47,072 nucleotides of DNA from Jannaschia aquimarina (GCF_000877395.1 NZ_JYFE01000018.1:1-47072); one strand, 5' to 3'; positions 29,012 to 38,138 are shown, counted from the stretch's first letter. Notes: a model not told the origin generated them from the letters alone. Translations and numbers: made by a program.

Positions 29012-30307
29012 ATGACCGATACGACACCCAGGACGAAGGACGTTCCCGCTTCCGCGACCCCGGCGGACGTGCCCCCGCCCGTAGCCCCCACCGGCCGGGG
29101 GCCGCTGGCCCGTGGTGAGGCGCGGCTGGCCTGGGGCATGCTGTTCCCGACGCTGGCCATCGTCGCTGCCGTGGTCCTGCTGCCGCTGCTCGCGATCTTC
29201 TGGATCAGCGTGAAGCCGGTACAATTGTCCGATCTGCGGGCACCCGAACTGGTGTTGCGCGAAGACCTGCGAAGGATCGACGCGCCGGGCGAGGAGGGGA
29301 CATGGCGGTTCCGCCTGCGCAACTCTTCGCCGGATCGCGCCTTGCGGGATGTCTCGTTCACCGACCTCTTGCCGCCCGGTCTCGACCTTGGGACGCTGCC
29401 GGAAGCCTGTGCCGCCGAGGCCGGTCAATTGACCTGTACCTTTGGCGACGTGCCCGGCGGCTGGCGCGAGACGCTGGTGATCCCGGCGACGGCCTCTGCG
29501 ACCTTCGAGGCGGATCTGCGCGTGCAGGACAGCGCGCCGGTTCTGAGCTTCGCTGCATCCTCGGTCCTGACGGACGGGACCTTCACGCTGGACAATTTCG
29601 CGCGCATCTTCTCGTCCGCCGAGTTCGTCGACGTCCTCTGGGCGACCATCTTCTACACGGTCGTGGGCACGGTCGGTGCGATCGTCATGGGCCTTTTCGC
29701 CGCGCTCCTGCTGGATGCCTCCTTCAAGGGGCGCGGGATCCTGCGCGGTCTCTATCTCTTCCCGTACGTGGCGCCTGTCATCGCGGTCGCCTTCGCCTGG
29801 ATCATCCTGTTCGACCCGTTCTCCGGCAGTGCCAACGCGCTGCTGATCCGGATGGGCGTGACGGACGAGGCGATCAACTTCTTCGGAGAGCGGCCGCTCG
29901 CGCTGATCATGGTCACGCTCTTCGAGATCTGGCGCTACTTCCCGTTGTCCTTCCTCTTCATCCTTGCGCGCATGCAGTCCGTCCCCTCGGACATGTTCGA
30001 GGCCGCGGAAATGGACGGCGCTTCGCCGTTCCAGCAATTCCGGTGGCTGATGCTGCCGCAACTCGCGGGCATCCTGGGCGTGCTGTTCCTGCTGCGCTTC
30101 ATCTGGACGTTCAACAAATTCGACGACATCTTTCTTCTGACCGGGGGCAATGCGGGCACCCGCACCCTGACCGTCAGCGTTTACGAACAGGCCTTCGCGA
30201 TCTCAAATATCGGAGCAGGCGCCGCCGTCGCGGTGGTGATCTTCGCCTGTCTTCTGGCCTTCAGTGCGCTCTTCTTCCGCGTCATGAGCCGGGAGGAAGG
30301 GCTGTGA
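29012..30307 (+). CDS. MalF-like ABC sugar permease with DUF11-like periplasmic insert
   Basis: This 431-residue inner-membrane permease is about 130 longer than the family core. After a Pro-rich cytoplasmic leader, helix 1 is at about 40-64. Residues about 68-190 are then a hydrophilic, presumably periplasmic insert. Its 97-172 part reads like a DUF11/Ig-like repeat: WRFRLRNSSPDRALRDVSF, TDLLPPGLDL, then LTCTFGDVPGG. Two cysteines (133, 142) lie in it. The normal permease core follows, with five more helices and the EAA loop EAAEMDGASPFQQF that contacts the ATPase. It is coupled to the next gene by a GTGA overlap. Confidence 0.9.
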   Translation: MTDTTPRTKDVPASATPADVPPPVAPTGRGPLARGEARLAWGMLFPTLAIVAAVVLLPLLAIFWISVKPVQLSDLRAPELVLREDLRRIDAPGEEGTWRFRLRNSSPDRALRDVSFTDLLPPGLDLGTLPEACAAEAGQLTCTFGDVPGGWRETLVIPATASATFEADLRVQDSAPVLSFAASSVLTDGTFTLDNFARIFSSAEFVDVLWATIFYTVVGTVGAIVMGLFAALLLDASFKGRGILRGLYLFPYVAPVIAVAFAWIILFDPFSGSANALLIRMGVTDEAINFFGERPLALIMVTLFEIWRYFPLSFLFILARMQSVPSDMFEAAEMDGASPFQQFRWLMLPQLAGILGVLFLLRFIWTFNKFDDIFLLTGGNAGTRTLTVSVYEQAFAISNIGAGAAVAVVIFACLLAFSALFFRVMSREEGL

Positions 30308-31521
30308 GCGTGCTGCGCCGGGGCGATATCGCCGGCGGCTTGCTGGGTGCCGCGTGGATGATCACGCTCGCCATCACGGTCGCTGTGGCGGTGGCCTTCG
30401 TGATCGGCGATGCGGTGCGGCCGCATTTGGGCGCCGCACTCCTCTTTGGCGCGGTGATCGGCGTCGGCACCTCCGCCCCCCGGATCGGGCCGGGGACGAT
30501 GCGGATCCTCGTGGCGGTCGCGGTGGCGGCCACCGTACTCTTCGGGGTCGGGCCGATCCGCCTGGGACCCGAGACCGGGCTCTGGGCGCGGCTTCTCGTC
30601 ACTGTCGGTCTCGCAGGGGGCTTCGCCGTGGCGCTCGGGGCGACGGTCCAGGATCTCGAGCCCGGTCCGAACGACCGCCATGTCTTCGAGACGGCGGTGA
30701 TCCGGTTCCTGACCGGCTTCGGCGCCATCTTCTTCACGGCGATCGTCGCGATCCCGTTCTGGGTGATGCTGATGACCTCGTTCAAAAGCCGGGCCGAGCA
30801 GGTCGCCAACCCGCTTGATTTCGGGATCGACCTGTCGAAGGGGTGGGCGCTGTTCGACAGCTATTACGAGTTGTTCACCCAGTTCGATTTCGGGCTCTAC
30901 CTGCTCAACAGCGCATTCATCTCGGTTGTCACCGTCCTCGTCACGCTGGCCTTCGCCATCCCCGGCGCTTACGCGGTGGCGCGCCTGCGGTTCAGGGGGC
31001 AGAGGGCGTTCAGCCGCGGCATCCTGCTCATCTATATGGTACCGATGATCGTGCTGGCCCTGCCGATCTATATCGCGTTCAGCATGACGGGGCTGCGCAA
31101 CAGCATCTTCGGCATCCTGCTGATCTATCCGGTCACGACGGTGCCCGTGGCGCTCTACATGCTGCAGGGATACTTCCGGGGTCTTCCGGCGGAGGTCGAG
31201 GAGGCGGGCCTGATGGATGGGCTCTCCCGGTTGCAGGTGATCTGGAAGATCACCCTCCCGCTCAGCCTGCCGGCGCTGGCCAGCGTCAGCCTGTACGTCT
31301 TCATGATCGCGTGGAACGAATTCCTGCTGGCCTTCATGCTGCTCGACGATCCGTCGAAGTTCACGCTGACCCGCGGCATCGCGGCGCTGAACTCCTCCGA
31401 GATTCCGCGCCAGCACCTGATGGCGGGCTCCGTCATCGCCACAGTCCCGATCATGGCCCTGTTTCTGGGGTTGGAGCGGTTCATGACCAAGGGCCTCGCG
31501 GCGGGATCGGTAAAAGGATGA
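30304..31521 (+). CDS. MalG-like ABC sugar permease with four extra N-terminal helices
   Basis: This 405-residue permease starts at GTG overlapping the previous stop. The MalG core begins with the helix at about 136-157 (FGAIFFTAIVAIPFWVML) and includes the EAA loop EVEEAGLMDGLSRLQVIWKI in its usual place and the C-terminal [11 protein letters not shown] tail. Ahead of it are about 130 added residues with four hydrophobic segments (about 11-35, 40-58, 66-86, 94-113), absent from ordinary MalG proteins of 280-300 residues. The extension is in frame and the composition is uniform. It pairs with the enlarged MalF-like protein. Confidence 0.9.
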   Translation: MSVLRRGDIAGGLLGAAWMITLAITVAVAVAFVIGDAVRPHLGAALLFGAVIGVGTSAPRIGPGTMRILVAVAVAATVLFGVGPIRLGPETGLWARLLVTVGLAGGFAVALGATVQDLEPGPNDRHVFETAVIRFLTGFGAIFFTAIVAIPFWVMLMTSFKSRAEQVANPLDFGIDLSKGWALFDSYYELFTQFDFGLYLLNSAFISVVTVLVTLAFAIPGAYAVARLRFRGQRAFSRGILLIYMVPMIVLALPIYIAFSMTGLRNSIFGILLIYPVTTVPVALYMLQGYFRGLPAEVEEAGLMDGLSRLQVIWKITLPLSLPALASVSLYVFMIAWNEFLLAFMLLDDPSKFTLTRGIAALNSSEIPRQHLMAGSVIATVPIMALFLGLERFMTKGLAAGSVKG

Positions 31522-32765
31522 CACGGATGTCCGAAAGCCTCGACGAGCGGGCGCGCGCGATCCTGCTCGGCAATGACCGTGGCGGATATACGGTGCCGAC
31601 GGCGGGCCTCTATCCGTTTCAGTGGAACTGGGACTCGGCCTTCGCCGCCTGGGGATTCTCGACCTTCGATCCCGACCGGGCCTGGACCGAGCTGGAAACG
31701 CTGTTCGCCCATCAATGGCCGGATGGCATGGTGCCGCATATCGTCTTCCATAGGGACGACGAGGGATACTTCCCTGGGCCGACGGTTTGGAGCACAGGGC
31801 GGACGCCCGCCACATCCGGCATATCCCAACCCCCCGTCGCGGCGACCATGGCGCGGCTCGTCCTGGCGGCCGATCCGTCCCACAGAGAGCGGGCGGCGGC
31901 GCTCGTGCCGAAACTGCTCGACTGGCACCGATGGTGGATCCGCGCCCGCGTCCGCGACGGTGTGGCCTGCATCGTCCATCCTTGGGAGTCGGGCCGCGAT
32001 AACGCCTTTGACTGGGATGTAGGCATGGCGAATGTCGACGGCTCCGATGTGGGGCCGTATCAGCGGCGCGACACCGGCCATGTGGATCCGTCGATGCGAC
32101 CGACCAAGGCCGAATATGACCGCTATCTCGCGCTCGTGCAGTTCGGCCGCGGCATCGGCTGGGACCAGGTCCGCCTGGCCGACGAGGGGCCCTTCCTGAT
32201 GGCCGATCCCGGCGTCGCCTTCATCCTGATCCGCGCGTGCGAGGACCTTGCCGTGCTGGCCGCCGAGGTCGGCGCCGATCCGGGTGATGCGGCCGAGATG
32301 GCCGAGGGTCTGCGCGCCGGTCTCGACACGCTCTGGAACGATGCCCGCGGCCATTGGGATGCGCGCGACTTGCGGACGGACACATTCGCGAACGTGCTCT
32401 CGTCCGGCGCGTGGCTCTGCTGGCTGGCCGGAGCAGGACGGCCCGAGATGGAGGCCCACCTCGCAACGGCCTGGGGCGCCGTGCGCCATGGTCTGCCCAC
32501 CATGGATCCCGCGCATCCCGGGTTCGACGCGCGCCGCTATTGGCGCGGCCCGGCCTGGCCCTTCTACAACGCGCTCGTCGCGATGGGATTGCGCGATGCA
32601 GGCAAGGATGCGGAGGCCGAGCGGCTGCGCGCCGATACGGCCGCGCTGATCCGGAACGGCGGCTTCAACGAGTATTTCGATCCCGTCGAGGGCACGCCCT
32701 GCGGGGGGAGCGATTTCACATGGACGGCAGCCGTCTGGCTGACCTGGGCGGGGAGAGAGCGATGA
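31518..32765 (+). CDS. Cytoplasmic glycoside hydrolase, mannosylglycerate/glucosylglycerate-hydrolase-like
   Basis: This 415-residue protein has an (alpha/alpha)6-barrel type sequence related to GH63-type MGH1-like hydrolases. Hallmarks are [13 protein letters not shown] near 34-46, [14 protein letters not shown] at 154-167 with Asp161 as probable acid, [11 protein letters not shown], and FNEYFDP with Glu385 as probable base. Known members cleave mannosylglycerate or glucosylglycerate. There is no signal peptide, so it acts on imported substrate. Its start overlaps the MalG-like gene (ATGA) and its stop overlaps the ATPase gene. The actual glycoside is inferred. Confidence 0.85.
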   Translation: MTRMSESLDERARAILLGNDRGGYTVPTAGLYPFQWNWDSAFAAWGFSTFDPDRAWTELETLFAHQWPDGMVPHIVFHRDDEGYFPGPTVWSTGRTPATSGISQPPVAATMARLVLAADPSHRERAAALVPKLLDWHRWWIRARVRDGVACIVHPWESGRDNAFDWDVGMANVDGSDVGPYQRRDTGHVDPSMRPTKAEYDRYLALVQFGRGIGWDQVRLADEGPFLMADPGVAFILIRACEDLAVLAAEVGADPGDAAEMAEGLRAGLDTLWNDARGHWDARDLRTDTFANVLSSGAWLCWLAGAGRPEMEAHLATAWGAVRHGLPTMDPAHPGFDARRYWRGPAWPFYNALVAMGLRDAGKDAEAERLRADTAALIRNGGFNEYFDPVEGTPCGGSDFTWTAAVWLTWAGRER

Positions 32766-33796
32766 GCGCGCAGGTGGAACTGGTCGGGGTCGAGAAGTGG
32801 TTCGGCGACGCGCAGGTCATCAAGGGCGTAGACCTCGCCGTTGCCGCCGGGGAATTCGTGGTCTTCGTCGGACCTTCTGGCTGCGGCAAGTCCACCCTGC
32901 TGCGGATGATTGCGGGGCTGGAGGAGACCTCGCGCGGCCAGATCCTCGTCGAGGGGCGCGATGCCACCGCCGAGCCTCCATCGAAGCGCGGCCTCGCGAT
33001 GGTGTTCCAGTCCTACGCTCTCTACCCCCACCTGTCCGTCCGGGAGAATGTGGGCTTTCCGCTGAAGGCCGCGGGGATGTCCAAGGACGAGATCTCCGCC
33101 CGCGTGGACGAGGCCGCCCGTGCGCTGAGGCTGACCGATTATCTCGACCGCCGTCCGAAAGATCTGTCAGGGGGTCAGCGTCAGCGCGTGGCCATCGGAC
33201 GCTCGATCGTGCGCGAGCCGGTGGCGTTCCTCTTCGACGAGCCGCTGTCGAACCTCGATGCCGCGCTGCGCGTCGAGATGCGCTACGAGATCGCCAAGCT
33301 GCATCAGCAACTCGGCACCGCGATGATCTACGTGACCCACGACCAGATCGAGGCGATGACGCTCGCCGACCGCATTGTGGTGCTGGAGGCGGGGCGCATC
33401 GCGCAGGTGGGCACGCCGCGCGAGCTGTATCTGCGGCCGCGATCGCTGTTCGTGGCGCAATTCATCGGGTCACCCAAGATGAACGTCTTCACGGCCGATG
33501 CGGTCCCCGATCTGGACGCGCCGCCGGGAGCCGCGACCCTTGGCGTGCGACCGGAGGACCTGCGGATCGCGCCGCAGGGGGACGGTGGGCTTTCGGGCAG
33601 TGTGGACGTTCTCGAATATCTGGGGGCGGACACGTTTGTCATCGTGGATTGCGGCCCGGCGGGGCGCATCACGGCGCGCGTGCCGGGCGAGGCGGGCCTC
33701 GCCCCCGGAGAGGCGGTCGCGCTGGAATTCGACCGCTCCGCCCTGCACGCCTTCGACGAGAAGGGTGTCGCGGTCGACGTTCCCGCGAGGTCGTAG
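32762..33796 (+). CDS. ABC sugar transporter ATPase (MalK/UgpC-type)
   Basis: This 344-residue ATPase drives the two permeases. Walker A is GPSGCGKST, the Q-loop lies in [12 protein letters not shown], the signature is LSGGQRQRV, Walker B is [14 protein letters not shown] and the H-loop is VTHDQ. The C-terminal regulatory OB-type domain ([11 protein letters not shown], about 260-344) marks the MalK/UgpC group, which serves carbohydrate importers. It is the last gene of the operon, before a convergent hairpin. Confidence 0.96.
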   Translation: MSAQVELVGVEKWFGDAQVIKGVDLAVAAGEFVVFVGPSGCGKSTLLRMIAGLEETSRGQILVEGRDATAEPPSKRGLAMVFQSYALYPHLSVRENVGFPLKAAGMSKDEISARVDEAARALRLTDYLDRRPKDLSGGQRQRVAIGRSIVREPVAFLFDEPLSNLDAALRVEMRYEIAKLHQQLGTAMIYVTHDQIEAMTLADRIVVLEAGRIAQVGTPRELYLRPRSLFVAQFIGSPKMNVFTADAVPDLDAPPGAATLGVRPEDLRIAPQGDGGLSGSVDVLEYLGADTFVIVDCGPAGRITARVPGEAGLAPGEAVALEFDRSALHAFDEKGVAVDVPARS

Positions 33797-33812
33797 ATCT
33801 GACGCCAGAACC

Positions 33813-33833
33813 ACCGGCGGATTGCCCGCCGGT
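33813..33833. terminator. Hairpin between the ABC operon and the HAD gene
   Basis: A perfect 8-bp stem (ACCGGCGG, five-base loop, CCGCCGGT) lies between two convergent genes. It probably acts in both directions; there is no T-run. Confidence 0.55.
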
Positions 33834-33848
33834 TGCGCGCGGCCGGGC

Positions 33849-34535
33849 CTAGAGCGCGGCGATCAGGTCCGGCAATTCGCCGAGATGGGCGATGCGGCGG
33901 TAGCGCGGATGGTCGGGCGCCTCGGCGCGTTCCAGTTCCCATTCCAGCTCCGATGGGCAGAACACGCCCCAGGCGCCTGCCTCGATTGCCGGGCGGACGT
34001 CCGACCGCATGGAATTGCCGACCATCAGCGCCGCCTCCGACCCCTCGGGCGCGAAGGCACGGGCATAGGTGGCCGAAGTCTTTTCGCTGACGATCTCGAC
34101 CGCGTCGAACAGATCGCCCAGACCCGATTGAGCCAGCTTCCGCTCCTGGTCGAGCAGGTCGCCTTTGGTGATCAGCACCAGCCGGTGATCGCGTGCCAGC
34201 GCCTCGACCGTCTCGCGGGCATGGGGCAGCAGGTCGACGGGATGGGCCAGCATTTCGCGTCCGGCGGCGAGGATCTCGCCGATCACCGAGGCGGGCACCC
34301 GCCCCTCGGTCACCTCGACGGCGGTCTCGATCATCGACAGGACGAATCCCTTGATCCCGAAGCCGTAGATCCCGAGGTTGCGCCGCTCGGCTTCCAGCAG
34401 GCGATCCATCAGGTGATCCCGCTCCGCATGGTCGGCCAGAAGCTCGGCGAAATGCGCCTGCGTCATCTGGAAGAAGGTCTCGTTGTGCCAGAGCGTGTCG
34501 TCGGCATCGAAACCGATTGCATCGAGTCGGGACAT
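33849..34535 (-). CDS. HAD-family hydrolase
   Basis: This 228-residue haloacid-dehalogenase-fold phosphatase has the nucleophile motif FDADDTLW with Asp10 and Asp12, LVLITKGD for motif II and VGNSMRSDVRPAIEAGAWGV for motif IV. The large helical cap lies between motifs I and II. The substrate is unknown. It converges with the ABC operon. A link to the imported glycoside is possible only by position, and I do not infer it. Confidence 0.9.
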   Translation of the reverse strand: MSRLDAIGFDADDTLWHNETFFQMTQAHFAELLADHAERDHLMDRLLEAERRNLGIYGFGIKGFVLSMIETAVEVTEGRVPASVIGEILAAGREMLAHPVDLLPHARETVEALARDHRLVLITKGDLLDQERKLAQSGLGDLFDAVEIVSEKTSATYARAFAPEGSEAALMVGNSMRSDVRPAIEAGAWGVFCPSELEWELERAEAPDHPRYRRIAHLGELPDLIAAL

Positions 34536-34648
34536 TTGAGGCTCTTTTCAGACGGGTGCCCCTGCCTATATCAAGGGGCCTGACCAATTGCCCAGACTGA
34601 CCCGTTCGGATGGTATCCATGGCCCTGCTCGCGCGCGACCTGACATCT

Positions 34649-34972
34649 ATGGCAGACACGCCCGACGAAGGTGACGGCGACACGACCGTCGTGACCAAGA
34701 CCAAGCCCAAGACGGCAAAACCGCCGCTCTACAAGGTACTTTTGCTGAACGACGACTACACGCCGATGGAATTCGTCGTCCACGTGCTGGAACGGTTCTT
34801 CGGGGTCAGTCACTCCCAGGCGGTCGAGATCATGCTGACCGTTCACAAGAAGGGTGTGGCCGTGGTCGGCGTCTACAGTCACGAGATCGCCGAGACCAAG
34901 GTCGCGCAGGTGATGGATTTCGCGCGCCGCAACCAGCATCCGTTGCAATGCACGATGGAGAAGGAGGAGTGA
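34649..34972 (+). CDS. clpS: ClpS adaptor of the ClpAP protease
   Basis: This 107-residue adaptor binds the ClpA N-domain and delivers N-degron substrates. [19 protein letters not shown] contains the NDDYTPMEF binding motif, and [17 protein letters not shown] and [11 protein letters not shown] complete the family. The acidic, disordered leader is typical. ATG 34649 is preferred; ATGs at 34610 and 34619 are in frame but add residues unlike the family. rsmC follows 4 bases downstream. clpA is 16 kb away. Confidence 0.94.
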   Translation: MADTPDEGDGDTTVVTKTKPKTAKPPLYKVLLLNDDYTPMEFVVHVLERFFGVSHSQAVEIMLTVHKKGVAVVGVYSHEIAETKVAQVMDFARRNQHPLQCTMEKEE

Positions 34973-34976
34973 TCCT

Positions 34977-35951
34977 CTGACCCGCCGCCTTCTCGCGGCG
35001 CTCGATGTCGGTGCCGTCGCCCTGCCGGAAGGGCGTATCCTGCTGATGCGCCCACCCCATGACGTTTCACTTCCGGACCCGTCCGCTTGTTACGCCTATC
35101 AGCCGATCCGTCCCGTCCACGATGCCTTTAAGGAGTCGGGTTACGAGGCCGGGGCGGACATGCCGGACATGGCATGTGCGGCCGCCATCGTCTTCGCGCC
35201 TCGCGCTCGCGTTCTGGCGTGGGATCTGGTGGCGCGGGCCTGTGCGGCGATCCCGAAGGGTGCCCCCGTGATCGTGGACGGCGACAAGACGGATGGGATC
35301 GAGACGCTGCTGCGCGACTGTCGAAAGGTCGCCGAGGTCGGAGAGGTGTTCTCCAAGGCCCACGGCAAGGTCTTTTCCTTCGCTTCGCCCGGTGTCCTTG
35401 ACGATTGGCACACGCCGTCGCTCGACGCCGATGGCTGGCAGACCCGGCCCGGCATCTTCTCGGCTGACGGCGTCGATCCGGGCTCCGCGCTTCTGGCCGA
35501 GACGCTGCCGCCGCTTTCGGGACGCGTGTGCGACCTGGGCGCGGGTTGGGGGTACCTGTCGGCCAAGGTGCTGGCCGCGTCTCCGGGCGTGACCGCGCTG
35601 GACATGGTCGAAGCGGATCGCGACGCGCTGGATTGTGCTGAAGTCAACGTGTCCGACCCGCGCGGGCGGCCGCACTGGGCGGATGCCACGACCTGGAAGG
35701 GCGGGCCATATGATGCGGTGATCACCAATCCGCCTTTTCACGAGGGGCGACGTGCTGATCCGGGTCTGGGCCGGGCCTTCATCGCGACGGCGGCGCGGGT
35801 GCTCGCGCCGAAGGGGCGCCTGTTCCTCGTGGCAAATCGGCACCTGCCCTACGAGGCGGCGCTTTCGGATGCCTTCGCGGAAACGATGGTCCGCGCCGAC
35901 GCCCGGGGATACAAGGTGATCGAGGCGGCACGACCCAGGAGACGCGCATGA
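34977..35951 (+). CDS. rsmC: 16S rRNA m2G1207 methyltransferase RsmC-like
   Basis: This class I methyltransferase has two related domains. The C-terminal one carries CDLGAGWGYLSAKVL as the SAM site and the catalytic NPPF motif in VITNPPFHEG. RsmC methylates G1207 of 16S rRNA in the 30S subunit. The first ATG (35046) would cut into conserved sequence. The frame is open upstream, and residues from CTG 34977 (TRRLLAALDVGAVALPEG) match the usual RsmC beginning, with GGAGGAG 7-8 bases ahead. CTG is therefore the likely start, giving 324 residues. The stop overlaps the next gene by ATGA. Confidence 0.85.
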   Translation: MTRRLLAALDVGAVALPEGRILLMRPPHDVSLPDPSACYAYQPIRPVHDAFKESGYEAGADMPDMACAAAIVFAPRARVLAWDLVARACAAIPKGAPVIVDGDKTDGIETLLRDCRKVAEVGEVFSKAHGKVFSFASPGVLDDWHTPSLDADGWQTRPGIFSADGVDPGSALLAETLPPLSGRVCDLGAGWGYLSAKVLAASPGVTALDMVEADRDALDCAEVNVSDPRGRPHWADATTWKGGPYDAVITNPPFHEGRRADPGLGRAFIATAARVLAPKGRLFLVANRHLPYEAALSDAFAETMVRADARGYKVIEAARPRRRA

Positions 35952-36757
35952 CCCTCTCGATCGCGGGCAAGACGGCCATCGTCACGGGGGCCGCCAACGG
36001 CGTCGGGCTGGCCATCGGACGGCATTTCATCGACCAGGGCGCGAACGTCATGTTCGCCGACCGGGACGAGGCTAAGCTGGAGGCCGAACTGGGTGAGGCA
36101 GAGGACGAGGACAATCCGTCCCTGCGCTACTTCGCGGGCGATTTGCGGGAACGTCTGACCGTGGCGAACCTCTTGTCGGCCACCATCGACGCCTTCGATC
36201 GTGTGGACATCCTGATCAACGCGTCGCGTCAGGTGATCCCGACCGATCCCCTCGATCCCGGCGATGAAAGCGTCCAGACGCTGCTGGAGCAGAACCTGAT
36301 GACGCCGCTGCGCCTGTCCCAGGCGATTGCCAACAGGATGCTGCAGCAGGCCGAGGATTCCGACGATGACGGCCCGGCGGGCGCCATCGTCAATATCGGG
36401 TCCATCGCCGCAAGGCGGACGCAGCCGGACCTTTTGGGCTTCTCGATCAGCGCGGCGGCGTTGGATCAGGCGACGCGCAGCCTGGCCGTCCATCTCGCCC
36501 CTCGGGGCATCCGGGTCAATGGCGTCTCGGTCGGATCGGTCATGTCCAACGCGCTGAAGACCCGTCTCAAGGAAGACGACCAGTTGCGGGGCGAAATCGT
36601 CGATGCCACGCCCATGGGTCGCATCGCGGCTCCGGCCGAACTGGCGGAAACGGTCCAGTATCTCGCCTCGGATGCGTCCAGCTTCATGACCGGCCAGATC
36701 CTGACCATCGACGGCGGGCGCACTCTCATCGACCCGGTCGTGGGGCCGGTTCACTGA
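35948..36757 (+). CDS. SDR-family protein with altered active site
   Basis: This 269-residue short-chain dehydrogenase-like protein has an intact cofactor motif TGAANGVG (13-20), and INASRQ stands in place of NNAG. The serine of the triad may be Ser152 (NIGSIAA), but the usual Y-x3-K reads FSISA: Phe165 and Ala169 replace Tyr and Lys. RVNGVSVGSVMS and MTGQILTIDGGRTL are normal for the family. It may bind a dinucleotide without ordinary redox chemistry. It is coupled to rsmC by ATGA. Confidence 0.85.
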   Translation: MTLSIAGKTAIVTGAANGVGLAIGRHFIDQGANVMFADRDEAKLEAELGEAEDEDNPSLRYFAGDLRERLTVANLLSATIDAFDRVDILINASRQVIPTDPLDPGDESVQTLLEQNLMTPLRLSQAIANRMLQQAEDSDDDGPAGAIVNIGSIAARRTQPDLLGFSISAAALDQATRSLAVHLAPRGIRVNGVSVGSVMSNALKTRLKEDDQLRGEIVDATPMGRIAAPAELAETVQYLASDASSFMTGQILTIDGGRTLIDPVVGPVH

Positions 36758-36814
36758 CACGATGGGTCGCTTGCGCGCTTGCAAATCCGGACGCGCGCGC
36801 GCCTAGCTGAGCGC

Positions 36815-37984
36815 ATGGAACGCTTCGAGAAGTCGTTCACCCGGCAGGAACCCATCCCCGAGGCGGGCATCGCCGCCGCGACCGAGGTCATGCGCTCGGG
36901 TATCCTGCACCGCTACGGGGCCGACCCGAGCCATGTCGCCGCGCTGGAGGCGGAATTCGCCGCGCAGATCGGGGCCGCCCATGCCATCGCCGTGGCCTCC
37001 GGTGGCTACGCGATGGGCTGCGCGCTCCGGGCGCTGGATGTGCAGCCGGGCGAGCCGGTCCTGACCAACGCCTGGACGCTGGCCCCCGTGCCCGGTGCTA
37101 TCGCCGCCACGGGTGCGCGCCCCCTGCTGGTCGAAGTGGGCGAGGATCTGACCATCGACCTGGAGGATCTGGCCGCAAAGGCGCCGCAGGCCCGACTGCT
37201 GATGCTCAGCCACATGCGCGGCCATCTCGCCGACATGGAAAGGTTGATGGCGGTCTGCGACACCCATGGAGTGACGGTGATCGAGGATTGCGCCCACACG
37301 ATGGGGGCAAGCTGGAACGGCCATCCCTCGGGCCGCTGGGGTGCCGTCGGCTGCTTCAGCACTCAGACCTACAAGCACGTCAATTCCGGCGAAGGGGGGC
37401 TGATCGTCACCGACGATCCCGACCTTGCGGCGCGGATGGTCCTAATGTCGGGCAGCTACATGCTCTATGGCCGTCACGGCGCCGCCCCATCCGAGGAGGT
37501 GTTCGCACGCCACACGGCGCAGATGCCCAATGTCTCCGGCCGCATGGACGAGCTCCGCGCCGCCATCCTGCGCCCCCAGATCGCGGACCTTCCGTTGCAG
37601 GCCAAGCGGTGGAACGATCGCTATCGCATCCTCGAAGAGGCTTTCCGTGCCACGCCCGGCCTCAAGATGATCGAGCGGCCCCAGCAGGAGGCCTTCGTCG
37701 GCTCTTCGATCCAGGTGCTTGCCGCCCATGCCGAGACCCTGCCCGGCTTCGTCGACGGTTGCGCCGCGCGCGGGGTCGAGTGGAAATGGTTCGGTGCCGA
37801 CAGGCCGCAGGGCTTCACCTCGGCCCATGCCCATTGGGGCTATGTCGAGGCGCAGACCCTGCCGCGCACCGATGCGATCCTGTCGCGGCTTCTGGACATG
37901 CGCGTTCCCCTGACTTTCGATGCGGAGGATTGCGCCCGCATCGGCCGGATCGTCGCCGACGAAGCGGCGCGCCATCTGGCCTGA
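36815..37984 (+). CDS. DegT/DnrJ/EryC1-family PLP-dependent protein
   Basis: This 389-residue fold type I protein resembles sugar aminotransferases. AIAVASGGYAMGCAL binds cofactor phosphate, VIEDCAHTMGASWNG carries the Asp contacting the PLP ring, and the lysine in STQTYKHVNSGEGG would form the Schiff base. The start is ATG 36815 (MERFEKSFTRQEPIPE); the upstream ATG 36779 adds an unrelated leader. No sugar-nucleotide genes are nearby, so the substrate is open. It ends before a strong terminator. Confidence 0.88.
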   Translation: MERFEKSFTRQEPIPEAGIAAATEVMRSGILHRYGADPSHVAALEAEFAAQIGAAHAIAVASGGYAMGCALRALDVQPGEPVLTNAWTLAPVPGAIAATGARPLLVEVGEDLTIDLEDLAAKAPQARLLMLSHMRGHLADMERLMAVCDTHGVTVIEDCAHTMGASWNGHPSGRWGAVGCFSTQTYKHVNSGEGGLIVTDDPDLAARMVLMSGSYMLYGRHGAAPSEEVFARHTAQMPNVSGRMDELRAAILRPQIADLPLQAKRWNDRYRILEEAFRATPGLKMIERPQQEAFVGSSIQVLAAHAETLPGFVDGCAARGVEWKWFGADRPQGFTSAHAHWGYVEAQTLPRTDAILSRLLDMRVPLTFDAEDCARIGRIVADEAARHLA

Positions 37985-38105
37985 AAGCGGACCTCACGAA
38001 AATGCGGACACTCCGCGACTGGAACCGGGCCGATCCGATGCCAACGTCTTGGGTGTCCCTGGATCCGGTCTGCCTGTCTTCTCCGGATCCTTCCTGACCC
38101 GCACT

Positions 38106-38135
38106 ACGGGATGGCGTTTCGCCATCCCGTTTTTT
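38106..38135. terminator. Strong intrinsic terminator, probably bidirectional
   Basis: A perfect 11-bp stem (ACGGGATGGCG, TTT loop, CGCCATCCCGT) is followed by a run of six T on the plus strand. It lies between the convergent aminotransferase and YiiX-like genes. The rest of 37985-38138 shows nothing else. Confidence 0.93.
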
Positions 38136-38138
38136 CGA

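Noticed and set aside
27800-30061. 753-residue minus-strand frame opposite the transporter genes
   Set aside because: Composition (His, Arg, Gly, Asp-rich) is that of antisense frames and it covers two certain genes.
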